Part shown: one piece after another, positions 1-9,630 of the stretch
Position numbering within the stretch: position 1 is the first letter of the stretch
Layout: each line of letters begins with the position of its first letter
NCBI RefSeq assembly: GCF_040954645.1
Contig: NC_092804.1
Coordinates: 87,418,217 to 87,482,216 of the forward strand
Source: Diabrotica undecimpunctata
Taxonomy: Eukaryota > Arthropoda > Insecta > Coleoptera > Chrysomelidae
DNA: 64,000 bases
Reading direction: 5' to 3'
Notes under the pieces: generated by a model
Seen by the model: only the letters and a program-made list of their open reading frames with translations
Database searches by the model: none
What the model was told of the DNA's origin: nothing
Translations under genes and position numbers: made by a program

Positions 1-372
1 TCTGGGCTGCTTTAGTGGTGGCACAAGTTAGACATTACTTCACGTGTTTAATGACATCTTTGGACAGTGTGGGCCAGTAGTACACCTCCTTGATGGCTCG
101 AGTGGTAGTGGTTTCCTCCTGGCCGGGGTGGTTTGCCTCGTCGCTGCCGTGGTATGTCTTCAGGATTTCTGGGCGGAAGCCGGGGGGAACTATGAGTCGG
201 AGGTTCTCTTGATCTTTGTAGAAGGCGGCATCGTTTTCGACGGTGAATTCCTCGATGAGGCATCTTTCTACGTCGTCTCGAGGTCCTCGTCGGGAGATTC
301 GGTGCCATCGTTTGATGAACCTCTTCATTCCAGGGTGTACTTGGTGGTCTCTCTGGATTCTGTAGCGGCATA
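1..372 (-). pseudogene. Integrase N-terminus of Gypsy A (frameshifted, window-truncated)
   Basis: Read in a frame different from the RT frame, this stretch carries the integrase N-terminal H2C2 zinc-binding region: a conserved YHGSDEANHPGQEETTTTR segment and EVYYWPTLSKDVIKHVK, then a TAA at 35-37 and the C-x2-C half (CLTCATTK) in the same frame beyond the stop. The in-frame stop and the upstream frameshift make the copy inactive. The catalytic core is outside the window. Confidence 0.8.
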
Positions 373-1736
373 TCTGACAGGTCGTCGAGGATGGGATGCG
401 CCGCTCCCTCTTCTTCGTCATCCAGGAGGCACAGCAAGGGGAAATCGTCTTCTTGCGATTCGGTAGTCTGGGGCCAGGCGAGTCGTTCCACTTCGGCGTC
501 GGCGTCGTGGTGTGGTTGCTCGTCTTGGACTGGATTGCGGGATAGGTGGTCTGGCAGCTCGTTGTCTTTTCCTGGTATGTGGACGACATCAAAGTTAAAC
601 TCTTGCAATAGGAGGGCCCATCGGGACAGCTTGGCTTTATCTGACTTGTAACGGTCTAACCATAGGAGGGCTCTGCTATCGGTGAATAGAGTGAACTTCT
701 GGTCCTGGAGGAAATGTTTGAACTTCTTCAACGCCCAAACCACTGCGAGGCACTCTTTTTCATTAATGTGGTACCTACGCTCTGCTGGTCTCAATTTGGT
801 TGAGCTGTAGGCCACAATTCTTCTGTTGTCTGCTGGTCCTTGGAACAATACCGCTCCCATTCCGATGTCAGAAGCATCTGTCTGTATACTGAACGGTTGG
901 CTGGCATCTGGCCGTTTTAGTTCCAAGTTTCCGGATATGGCATTTTTAATTCGTGTAAATGCCTCCTCGGCTTGTTGGTTCCATTTGAATTTTTTGTTAC
1001 CGGCTGTCAGGTCGGTTAATGGAGTGACCATCGTGGCAAAGTCCGGGATGAAGTCACGTAACCAGCTTGCTGTACCTATGAAACTTCTGGCTTGTTTCAA
1101 GGTTCGTGGTGTTGAGAAGCCTCGGATTTTTTCGCAGTGTTTGTGCAGTGGTTGGGTGTTGTCGGACGTAATTTTGTGGCCCAGGTATTCAAGTTCATCT
1201 GCTGCGAACTTGCATTTTTTCAGCGAAACCCACAGGCCATGGGTTCGCAACCTCTCCAGGACCAGCTGTAGGTGGCGTTGGTGTTCTTCCCAGTTGTTGG
1301 AGAAGATTATGATGTCGTCCATGTACACCTTTACGAAGACATCGATGTAACCGGCTAGGACCGTCGTGACCAGTTTTTGGAAGGCTGCGGGACCGTTCTT
1401 CAATCCAAAGGGCATCACCGTGAACTCGAAGGCTGACCCATCTGGAAGGCTGAATGCTGTCTTCGGCTTGGAGTCTTCATCGAGTGGTATCTGCCAAAAT
1501 CCACTCTTCAAATCGAGGGTGGAAAAGATTGTGGCCGTGCCCAGTTCCTTGATGCTGTCATGGATTGGAGGCATGTTTGATACTTCGTCCACGGTGATGC
1601 CGTTGATTTTTCGATAATCGACGCAGAACCTTGACGTGCCATCCTTCTTGGTCACGATGACGACGGGGCTGTTGTAGGGGCTTTTACTAGGTCGGATCAC
1701 CCCAGCGGATAACATTTCCTGGACCTCTTGGAACAT
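48..1736 (-). CDS. Reverse transcriptase and RNase H of Gypsy A
   Basis: Frame of 562 codons. RT motifs in order: YNSPVVIVTKKDG (~residue 22), FSTLDLKSGFWQIPL (~70), MPFGLKNGPAAF (~108), the catalytic VYMDDIIIFS (~137), and LKKCKFAADELEYLGH. RNase H follows with QTDASDIGMGAVLF (~284), a conserved E in NEKECLAVVWAL, and FTDSRALLW. After the RNase H tail (HIPGKDNELPDHLSR, ~390) there is an acidic spacer, and from about residue 450 the frame no longer makes integrase sense because of a frameshift near 360-375. Confidence 0.92.
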   Translation of the reverse strand: MFQEVQEMLSAGVIRPSKSPYNSPVVIVTKKDGTSRFCVDYRKINGITVDEVSNMPPIHDSIKELGTATIFSTLDLKSGFWQIPLDEDSKPKTAFSLPDGSAFEFTVMPFGLKNGPAAFQKLVTTVLAGYIDVFVKVYMDDIIIFSNNWEEHQRHLQLVLERLRTHGLWVSLKKCKFAADELEYLGHKITSDNTQPLHKHCEKIRGFSTPRTLKQARSFIGTASWLRDFIPDFATMVTPLTDLTAGNKKFKWNQQAEEAFTRIKNAISGNLELKRPDASQPFSIQTDASDIGMGAVLFQGPADNRRIVAYSSTKLRPAERRYHINEKECLAVVWALKKFKHFLQDQKFTLFTDSRALLWLDRYKSDKAKLSRWALLLQEFNFDVVHIPGKDNELPDHLSRNPVQDEQPHHDADAEVERLAWPQTTESQEDDFPLLCLLDDEEEGAAHPILDDLSDMPLQNPERPPSTPWNEEVHQTMAPNLPTRTSRRRRKMPHRGIHRRKRCRLLQRSREPPTHSSPRLPPRNPEDIPRQRRGKPPRPGGNHYHSSHQGGVLLAHTVQRCH

Positions 1737-2341
1737 TATCCGCTTCTTTTCGGGTTTACGGGTCTGTCGTCAGTCAGGTCGATCCGCATGGTCACGGCTT
1801 TCGTTGTCGGCTGGCGGATTCTGTCATCGAAGACGTCGCTGTAGTCTTGGATCGTCTGCTCGATGGTGCGGAAGGCGAATTCTGGAGCTTGGTCCGGTTG
1901 GAGCTTCTGAGTCAGGGTGCTGCTTTTCGTTGTCTTCGGAGACTCCCAGTATAGCGTTCGGCGGCTCTGGATCCCAGCATGCAGACACTTCCGGGGTATG
2001 TCTACTAGGACTTCCTCTTGTTTGAGCCACGGCATGCCCAACACTAGGTCGTGGTGGAGTTGCTCGACTACTATGCATTTGACTCTGGACTTGAAGCTGT
2101 TAGTGAACCGGATGTCCACCTCTGTTGTCCCTAGACTACGGGACGTGTGGCCTTCGCACGCCAGCCGGACTGTTGATGGACTGCCTCGTATCTCTTCCCT
2201 CTGGACCAGGTTGACGCTGACAAAACTTGCCGATGCACCAGTGTCGACTAGTGCGCTGATCCGTCTGCTGTTGATTTCTGCGGAAATCTTCGGGAGATGA
2301 GCTGAGGTAGGTTTGTGTTCCATCGGGTTCAGCTGGGGCAC
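1736..2341 (-). CDS. Aspartic protease and start of Pol, Gypsy A
   Basis: Frame of 201 codons. The retropepsin active site is seen as ALVDTGASASFVS at residues ~30-42, followed by a flap region and the LGMPWL motif typical of Gypsy proteases. The C-terminal part enters the linker before RT (FDD...MRIDLTDDRPV). The frame ends at 1736 on a TAA that overlaps the ATG-like start of the RT frame; the amino-acid pattern indicates a frameshift mutation around 1745-1760, not a natural gene boundary. Confidence 0.85.
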   Translation of the reverse strand: MPQLNPMEHKPTSAHLPKISAEINSRRISALVDTGASASFVSVNLVQREEIRGSPSTVRLACEGHTSRSLGTTEVDIRFTNSFKSRVKCIVVEQLHHDLVLGMPWLKQEEVLVDIPRKCLHAGIQSRRTLYWESPKTTKSSTLTQKLQPDQAPEFAFRTIEQTIQDYSDVFDDRIRQPTTKAVTMRIDLTDDRPVNPKRSG

Positions 2342-2358
2342 TACTTCGGTTGAGGTCC

Positions 2359-3276
2359 TTAGTTGAGTGTGCCCCTGTTTTCGTTTCCCTGGTTCTGGTC
2401 CTGGGTACGGGGTCTGGGCACTGGACGGTTCTGTTGGCGGTTGCTGGGGCCTCGGTTCCGCCAGTCGTCGATTGTTTCCGATGATCTCGGGGTTTGTTGG
2501 CCTCGTGGTGGATTGTCGGATCGATTCGACGTCTGGGTGGTGGATGTGTTGGCGGCTAGACGGTGGTCGAGTTCTAGCTCGTCTGCGGCACGTCTGAGGT
2601 CTTCTTCCGTCCTAGGGGTTGCTATCCGCATGTGTTTACGGATTTCTGGCTTGAGTTGGTCGACAATTATGCGGCATCGTTTCTCTTCGGAGACTTCCGG
2701 GGCTACTCTCCGGAACAGGGCCATCTTCTTCGAGATGAATTCGGCTGCTGTCTCTTTCTTCTGCCATTGACCATACAGCTTGGCTAGTAACTTTGTTATC
2801 TGTGAAGAATGACTGAAATGATCAATCAGACGGGTGAAAAACGTACCGTGATCGAGTCTAGGGTTCGCATGGTCTTCGGCCCACGTGGCTGCATCACCGG
2901 TCAGTCCTTCTTCGAGGATGTATGCTGTCCAATGTTTCTCGTCTAATCCCATGTTTTGTAAGTGGTCCGTGGCCCCCTCTGTCTCTCCGCCTGAGAATTT
3001 TTGCAGGGTCGGTCTCCATCTGGGCTGTGGTGTTGTAGGTGTTGGTGGAGTGGTATCGGGTTCGTTCTTTGTTGTTTGCGCTACCGTGAGCGCGGTTACG
3101 GCTTGCATCAGGGCTGCTAGTAGCGTCGGCAGCTCTGTCGGCGTGGGTGTTTGGGAATCAGTTATCCCCGTTAGTTGGGCGCCATGTCGATGAGGTTGAT
3201 CTACGGGAGGCTGTGGACCACCACCAGTCGCTCTGTCCGCTGAGGCAGACGATCGGAGAAATCTCTGTGTGTCCAT
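2359..3276 (-). CDS. Gag of Gypsy A
   Basis: Open frame of 305 codons starting with ATG. Residues ~85-225 have the helical pattern of a retrotransposon Gag capsid (WAEDHANPRLDHGTFFTRLI and, further on, a Q-L-K-P-E-I segment). The C-terminal 70 residues are rich in Arg, Gln, Asn and Pro and probably bind RNA; no CCHC zinc knuckle is present. The N-terminal part is Pro/Thr-rich. Gag ends about 18 nt before the ATG of the protease frame, so Pol is expressed either by frameshifting/readthrough or by re-initiation. In the living element this protein would build the cytoplasmic particle. Confidence 0.85.
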   Translation of the reverse strand: MDTQRFLRSSASADRATGGGPQPPVDQPHRHGAQLTGITDSQTPTPTELPTLLAALMQAVTALTVAQTTKNEPDTTPPTPTTPQPRWRPTLQKFSGGETEGATDHLQNMGLDEKHWTAYILEEGLTGDAATWAEDHANPRLDHGTFFTRLIDHFSHSSQITKLLAKLYGQWQKKETAAEFISKKMALFRRVAPEVSEEKRCRIIVDQLKPEIRKHMRIATPRTEEDLRRAADELELDHRLAANTSTTQTSNRSDNPPRGQQTPRSSETIDDWRNRGPSNRQQNRPVPRPRTQDQNQGNENRGTLN

Positions 3277-4734
3277 ATTAACTACAACAAAATGATAAAC
3301 AGAGGGAAAAGGAAGAACAAGAAAATCAGAAGACGGTTTTCTTTATTTATTAAAAGTCGACGCGTCGGGGTCAGTTCGACAAGGATTTCCCTATACTGAG
3401 TGTATATCGACGGTCTTCTCTGGACGACGTGTGCGACCAAGCTATATGGATGGATGCACGCCTCGTGCTTGCACGGAGTCAGCCACTTATAATACGAGTT
3501 ATTTTAGTTTGGATCTCGGAGATAGAGATATCTCGGGGACCGTCTTAATAACCGTATAAAATGGTATCTGACTCGCTATTCAAGCTTGTTGAGGACGTGC
3601 TTGTTGCTAAGCTGATAAGGCAGAGCAGAAAGCGCGAACTAACCTCAAGCACGCCGCGTGAGAGGACCTGAGAGGTACCTAAAACAAAAGGGTCAGAATA
3701 TGGGAAATAATAGATGTTAACATAAAATAGTAAGTAGGTAAAAATGAAAGTAAAAATTAATGAAAGTTCTGAAAGAGAGAATAACGGTGGGTTATCAATA
3801 AATATACGCACAAATATATATATAAGTACAACTAGGATAAGATAATAAGCTGTAAGAGAGAATAATATTAGTAAAAAAGCGATAGGCTGCAAAGGAAATG
3901 GCAATACATAAAATATCTGTGGCAACGAAGTTGCAACAAAGCAATTACACACAAATAAGTAGCAAAAACCAATATAAAATAGCAATATCGAAATAACACA
4001 AATACAAGTATCAAACGTAACCTAAAAAGTAATAGATTTGGTAAAATAAGATATACAGTATAAGACACAATAAAATGGAAATATCGCTGTAAGAAAAGGA
4101 ATAAAATAAAACCAACTAATATATGGAAGAATATTAGACTATTACCAAGCAGGAACAGTGATGCAGAAGGGAAGTCTAATTCCCTTCCAGTGGTAGGAGT
4201 ATAAGAGAAACTAGTTATTAACCGTGGTAAGGTATTCCCCAACCAGAGGTCTTAGCTAGTCGTCAGACTCAAACCGAATAGGCCTTCCGAAAAGGTGCAC
4301 CGTCTTTTATCCCATTTTCGTCACCTTGGTGAGTGTTAAAAAGGGGCGTGACCCGTAACTCACCAATTAGAAAATAGGATAAACTCAGGGACCAATCAGA
4401 AGGCTAAGAGGTGAGAATGCGCAGATCTGACTGCGTAGTCGTCAGTTTCGAGCTGGTGACGTGGCAGATCTGTCGACACTGCATTAAGGTATTTTCTTCA
4501 TTCTGTTTCAGATATTCCTATCGTTCAGACGTGTGCTTTGGTGAGTTTAAATCTGCGCTCTGGTGAGTGATAAATTTTAAAAATTTTGATTTCTTTGAAT
4601 ATTTTGATTCTTTCTTAAAATTTTGACTTTTTTGATATAACGTTTTTTGGAAATTTTTTTTTGGTTTATAATTTAACTTTTTTTGTGTAAAAATGTTGGC
4701 CGAAATTATCAAATATATTGCATCCATCTTGTGA
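3277..4734. other. Leader / possible LTR of Gypsy A plus AT-rich DNA
   Basis: No supported gene. Immediately 5' of the Gag ATG (minus strand) there is a purine/pyrimidine-biased leader, an AATAAA on the minus strand near 3343 and a TATAAG-like box near 3490, which would suit the R/U5 and U3 of a 5' LTR at about 3300-3690. No second LTR copy is visible in the window, so the limits cannot be confirmed. Hydrophobic minus-strand frames at 3545-4242 look like chance frames in AT-rich DNA. Confidence 0.3.
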
Positions 4735-6033
4735 TTGATTAGAAATGATTATAATGATGAAAATTTAAGGAAAGGGCTGGTAGAGTGTAGAAAAGGGGTT
4801 AAAAAGATAAAAAATAGTATGAGGACTGCAAAGACGATGGGAGAGAAGCAGCATTTGGAAGCCCAGATGAGGCAGATAAAAACACTGCGAAATCAGTTAA
4901 AGGCTGAACAAAAGAGGGGGTCGGGACTCACACCTACGAAGAAAACTGCTAAACATAGAGTACAATGGGATGATTCCTTATCAGCGTTCAACTCAAGAAT
5001 TCGAATTGGAGTCATCTCAAACCTCAAACACAAGGACCCCAGCAGTTACCTGGTAGATTGCAAGGCGCTATTCAAACGTAGGATTCAAAACGCACTAAAG
5101 AAAGATGAGGTAGTTAAAGTTAATACTGCTTTTGGGGGAGAATTCGAGATAGCTAGCGGAGAGAAAATCCTAAAAGACACCAAATATTTTACCACATCAA
5201 ACTCACCCATATACAAAGATACAAACTTGGATGAGTGGTTCGAAAACCATGTGTCTGAACCCCTCAGCAAAAAGTTGGAGGAATTCCAAGAGAGAGATAG
5301 TGGCTGAGCACTAAAGGCAGTTGTTAACCTGGGGGTAAATATAAACAAATACACACCACAACTTGGTTCCTCTTACATTGAACTTCCTCCTCAAATAAAG
5401 AGAAAGGAAGCATGCGTTAACGTCAAAAATGATGACGAGGCATGCTTTGCGTGGTCTGTCATATCAGCGTTGAATCCTGTTGATAAAAATCCTCAAAGAG
5501 TGTCAAAATATCCGCATTACTCCCAAGTGCTGAAGTTGAAGGGAATACAGTGGCCAATGACGATGAGGCAGATTCCTAATTTTGAAAAACAAAATGGTAT
5601 TTCTGTAAACGTTTATATTTTGAAAAAAGAAAAAAGGAATTTCACAACCCTCCCAACTTATTTAACTAAAAACAAGAAGGATAAACATGTGAATCTGCTT
5701 CTTGTTCAAGATAAATACGATGATGTAGAAGGTCCTATTAGATACCATTACGTTTGGATAAAAAGCATGTCCCGCCTCCTCTCCAAGCAACTTAGCAAAT
5801 GTGATGGAGCAAAATATTTCTGCGATGCCTGCCTCCATTACTTTCGATCGCAAGAAAAGTTAAATATTCATAAGGCATGCTGCAGCGGCCGATCAGATCT
5901 TATATGTGATAGATGCCTACAACCGTTTTCATCATCTACTCAGCTAGAAGCTCACACGGTAGATTGCATAAGAATTAATGAAACAGCCATTAAAATGCCC
6001 GAGGAAAGCAACAACAAGAGCATATTCCTGTAG
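4735..6033 (+). pseudogene. N-terminal part of the PolB relic with two C2H2 zinc fingers
   Basis: One frame of 433 codons broken only by TGA at 5305-5307. The first ~190 codons are lysine-rich and probably helical. The section 5308-5620 holds a conserved block (NKYTPQLGSSYIELP, then ACFAWSVISALNPVDKNPQR). Codons near 5818-5945 encode two zinc-finger-like modules: CDACLHYFRSQEKLNIHKACC and CDRCLQPFSSSTQLEAHTVDC (21 residues each; C-x2-C-x12-H-x3/4-C). The frame shifts at about 6024, after which the protein continues in another frame. Confidence 0.8.
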
Positions 6034-6464
6034 CAGTTGGGTACTTCTTTAAATGCTCGTATGATAATGCGCTCTCTTTTTACAAATCGTATAGAGGAAA
6101 AGATTGTATGCGGTGGTTTGTAGATGAACTTAATCAGCTTGCTGAGGATGTTTCTACAGTGTTTTTGTGTCCATATGATATAAATACGACAACTCAGCAA
6201 GAGAGTGATTTTCATGCAGCCACTCATTATCATATCTGCGAGCAACGCTTCTCTCGTGAAGATAAGAAAGTTCGAGACCATGATCACTTTATTCCTGGCA
6301 ATAATTATCGCGGCGCAGCTCACGAAGGGTGTAACATTAATTACAAAGATGCTCATACAATTCCAATAATATTTCATAATCTCTCCGGATATGACGCACA
6401 TTTTATTATTAACGATATTGCTACACACATCAAAGGTCCCGTAGATCTTCTTCCTATTACTTAG
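6026..6464 (+). pseudogene. Endonuclease-VII-like HNH domain and start of exonuclease, PolB relic
   Basis: After the frameshift the reading continues with the HNH/endonuclease-VII-like signature: a zinc-binding C in HICEQRFSREDK, then VRDHDHF and GAAHEGCNINY, giving the D-H-D-H and H-x3-C-N pattern of recombination endonuclease VII. It is followed directly by HNLSGYDAHFIINDIA, which carries the N-x3-YD ExoII-type motif of family B polymerases. The frame ends with a single TAG at 6462-6464 and resumes in the same frame. Confidence 0.8.
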
Positions 6465-7421
6465 GAAAAATACATTTCTTTTACAAAACATATTGATGAT
6501 GCTCGAATTAAATTCCGTTTTATCGATAGTTATCGATTTATGTCTTCTTCTCTTGATAAATTAGCTTCTTACCTAACCGAGTTTCCTAATCTCAAGTCCC
6601 AATATACTTCGCTTCCTGAGGAAAATTTCCATCTTTTAACTAAAAAAGGTATCATGCCATATGATTATATAGATTCATTTAAAAAATTCTATGAGACTTC
6701 TTTGCCTCCTATTGAGTCTTTTTACAATAAACTTGAAGATAAGCCATGTCCTCGTCGACATTATCGTCGCGCTCAAGAAGTCTGGTCGTCATTCAATTGT
6801 GCAACTCTCGGGGATTATGTCGATTTATATATGAAAACTGACATTCTACTTCTTGCAGATATCTTTGAGCGATTCCGATCCAGCTCTCTTCGAACTTATA
6901 ATCTTGACCCTGCTCACTATTATACTTTACCTGGTTTTACGTGGGATGCAATGCTTAAATATACAGGTCAAGAACTGGAGCTTTTAACCGATCCTGACAT
7001 TCATTTGTTTGTTGAACGTGGTATTCGTGGTGGTCTTAGTCAAGTTTGTAGTAAACGTCGATCTCGCGCTAACAATCCATACATCGACAACTATGACCCA
7101 TCTAAACCGAAAACGTTTCTTATGTACTTTGACGTTAATAATCAGTATGGTTGGGCAATGTCTCAATATCTTCCGTATGGAGGTTTCGAGTGGGTCGATA
7201 CCAATACTGACGTCCTTTCCATTGCTGACGATGCTTCTGAAGGGTACATTCTCGAGGTTGATCTGGAGTACCCTCAACATCTTCATGATCGTCATAAAGA
7301 TATCCCGTTTTGTCCTGAGTCTTTAAATCCTAAGACTATGCTTCCTCCTAAGCGTCCACGAGAGCAGACTAAATTAATGGCCACCCTACATGATAAAGGA
7401 AGATATGTAAATACATTATAG
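6465..7421 (+). pseudogene. Exonuclease / polymerase palm first half, PolB relic
   Basis: In-frame continuation after TAG 6464. Visible motifs: RFIDSYRFMSSSLDKLA, DLYMKTDILLLADIFERFR, HYYTLPGFTWDAMLKYTG, and the polymerase motif A region FLMYFDVNNQYGWAMSQYLP, in which the catalytic Asp and following Tyr are kept. The end (LHDKGRYV) is the conserved lead-in to motif B; a one-base insertion just after it (about 7410) sends the frame into a stop at 7419-7421, inside the arm of a perfect hairpin. Confidence 0.83.
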
Positions 7422-7459
7422 AGCACTAAAACAGGCGCTTGCCTGTTTTAGTGCTCTAT
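7418..7459. repeat. Perfect 19-bp hairpin with 4-nt loop inside the PolB relic
   Basis: 7418-7436 (ATAGAGCACTAAAACAGGC) is exactly complementary to 7441-7459, with loop GCTT at 7437-7440. The left arm corresponds to conserved coding sequence of the polymerase; the right arm sits where the protein loses its frame. Downstream, TATTTC is duplicated. This looks like a quasi-palindrome made perfect by template switching, with the indels that broke the frame. Confidence 0.8.
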
Positions 7460-7469
7460 TTCTATTTCA

Positions 7470-8202
7470 ATACATAGAGTATTGAAATTCAGACAGAGCG
7501 CTTGGCTTAAGCCATATATCGATCTAAATACAAATCTCCGGAAGGTAGCGAAAAATGAATTTGAAAAGGATCTTTTTAAGCTCATGAACAATGCCGTGTT
7601 CGAGAAGACTATGGAATCAGTGCGCAAGCGCGTTGATATAAATTTGCTTACTTTGTGGGAGGCTCGTTATGGAGCTGAAGCTAGAATAAGTAGCCCATTG
7701 TTTAAGAATGCTACGATTTTTAGTGAAAACTTGGTAGCTGTTGAGATGCTGGGAGCTGAAATATGGTTAGATAAACCAATCTATATCGGAATGAGTATTT
7801 TAGACTTGGCTAAAACGACAATCTATGATTTTCAATATGGATACTTAGCTAGTAGGTTCGGTGAAAACTTTACGACCTGTTATACTGATACCGATAGTAT
7901 AATCGTGGAAATACGTGAACAAGACCCATGTGGCTATGAAAGAAGATTGCTACAAATATTTTGATACATCAGACTATCGTAAAGACAATATTTACGGTAT
8001 CCCTCAGGTTAACAAGAAGGTGTTGGGCATGATGAAAGATGAGAATAATGGCCGCATTATGACCGACTACATAGGTCTTCGAGCAAAATTGTACACGGTA
8101 AAAGTAGCTGCCACTGAAGATGAGCTAAAAGAAAAACGTAAAGAGTTGAAAGACGAAGAATGTGAGGATGAAGAAATTAAATTATTAAAAATTTTAGGTT
8201 AA
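7470..8202 (+). pseudogene. Polymerase motifs B and C, PolB relic
   Basis: After the hairpin the polymerase resumes at [20 protein letters not shown]. Motif B is seen as [19 protein letters not shown] (Lys and Asn-Asn-Ala kept) and motif C as [12 protein letters not shown] with both catalytic aspartates (YTDTDS). A frameshift at about 7920 moves the thumb region ([20 protein letters not shown]...DYIGLRAKLY) to a frame that ends at 8202 in an acidic/AT-rich run. TPR-type loops needed for protein priming cannot be judged by eye. Confidence 0.83.
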
Positions 8203-8462
8203 CAAAGAAGGCGAAGGGGGCAAAGAAATCTGTGGTGAACACTAAAATTACGTTTGAGGACTATGTAGAGTGTTTGGATAACTTAAAAGATGTGTATGCT
8301 TCACAGAATCTAATACGCTCAGATAAGCACCATGTTTATACCATAACACAAAGCAAGATTGCGCTAAGCCCCAATGATGATAAAAGACGTCACCTTCCGG
8401 AGTCATATGATACACTTCCGTGGGGGCATTATTTAATCGATTCTAATATGGATGTTGATTAG
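8203..8462 (+). pseudogene. C-terminal end of the PolB relic
   Basis: After another frameshift around 8200-8230 the last ~77 codons match the end of this polymerase group: TKITFEDYVECLDN, a basic HHVYTITQSKIALSP segment, then DDKRRHLPESYDTLPWGHY just before the stop at 8460-8462. The W-G-H-Y ending is characteristic of these arthropod PolB proteins. Confidence 0.75.
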
Positions 8463-9630
8463 ATTTAACGCAAAGTAATATATCTAATATATCAATAGTC
8501 ATATTTTAACATTTATCCTTGATGGTTGACTTTAAGATGGATGCAAATTGTATATTGTTATTTTTTAGAACTTGGTTTATTTATTACAACTAAAATATAT
8601 CTGATTCAGAATTTATTACAGTCATTATTTCATCATTTCATTTCGCTTTTCGTTTTTATATTATATGATAATTGTGATAGATCTTAGTTTCTAATATATT
8701 ATTTCTAAATCAAGATACTTAAGATTAGCACATTTAAAAAAGATGATTATTTAAGACCACTAAAAAATATCTGATATGGACCACTGGCAAATTAATGAAC
8801 CGTTCTGGTTAATTCCAGAGCTATGTGTTCGTGCAGCCTCCTAAGACTATCGATAACTTAATGGTCTTCCTCGATTTAGATTTAAGTCAATTCTTTGATA
8901 GCCTGTCCCAAAACAGGAGTCGGAGAATTTCCTATTTTTAAAGATAACCTAGAGTTATTCACCCCCAATAATTCATTTGAACGCTATACAACATAGTAAC
9001 TAATGAATTTACACCAAAGTATCGATGTCTTAACATAAAAGATGTCCATCAATAAAAGATGTCTACTAATCCAGTAAGCTGATCTTAATAAGTTAAGTAT
9101 AATTATTAAATAAATTATCATATTATGTAAAAGAATTCATTCATACTAACTGTTTGTCCTATACTAACATAACCTCTCCCGGCTGTCATGTAGTCTTACC
9201 TTCTTGTTGGTGACTGCCGTTAAGAACAAATTTTTGTTTTTCAACAAATGATTGTTTGAACCGAATTGACTACGTACCTTTCATGGCATACTTTTAATCA
9301 TTTTCATGCATGGCTCTATATTCGCTAACTTACTATCATTCTTTTGCTTAGATACTAACAGCAGTTTATTACTTATTACACTTAACCATTACTTATTATA
9401 TTTAAGCATTACTTATTGCTTGACTGTCTTTGCTAACATTTTTTTGTAGTCTATGTAGCTATATATACTCTAAATTATGGTTGTAGATATAATATAGTAT
9501 GCAGCTCGTTACTTTTCACGCGTTAGTGTGAAGATTATATAGTGGATGATTGTTGGTATGATCATATTGAAAGAATGGTAAACGTTCCTATTCGTTTTAT
9601 TTCCAGCGATAGCCGCTGCTGTACGTTATA
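8463..9630. other. AT-rich DNA without recognisable genes
   Basis: No convincing coding frame. The downstream flank of the PolB relic shows no second terminal inverted repeat that I could pair with its upstream flank. Confidence 0.5.

Larger units (their letters stand above)
1..3276 (-). mobile_element. Ty3/Gypsy LTR retrotransposon A (degraded, cut by left window edge)
   Basis: Gag, protease, reverse transcriptase, RNase H and the start of integrase follow in order on the minus strand, so this is a Gypsy-type retrotransposon entering the window from its 5' side. It is relatively well preserved: RT and RNase H lie in one long open frame, but there are frameshifts near 1745-1760 and near 360-375 and an in-frame stop in the integrase zinc finger. 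The integrase core and 3' LTR lie left of base 1. A 5' LTR could not be delimited in 3277-4500. GC content is clearly higher than in the surrounding AT-rich DNA, which suggests a younger insertion. Confidence 0.93.
4735..8462 (+). pseudogene. Protein-primed-type family B DNA polymerase relic (Polinton/virus-like)
   Basis: About 3.7 kb that reads as one large polymerase of the 'DNA polymerase type B, organellar and viral' group scattered through arthropod genomes. Only two clear in-frame stops (TGA 5305-5307, TAG 6462-6464) and several frameshifts (near 6024, 7410-7480, 7920, 8195-8230) interrupt it. Domain order: basic N-terminal region, conserved spacer, two C2H2 fingers, endonuclease-VII-like HNH domain, exonuclease, polymerase. 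No ATG opens the first frame (it begins at a TTG), so the true start or an upstream exon is missing. No Polinton integrase, ATPase or capsid genes are nearby, so this is a solitary fragment or a distinct element class. Confidence 0.85.

Noticed and set aside
3545..4242. Long hydrophobic minus-strand frames that look like membrane proteins
   Set aside because: Two overlapping frames in AT-rich DNA, rich in Phe, Leu, Ile and Tyr as any T-rich strand would be, with no domain pattern; treated as chance.
4735..8462. A live DNA virus or complete Polinton
   Set aside because: Stops and frameshifts in the polymerase and absence of integrase, packaging ATPase and capsid genes in the window.
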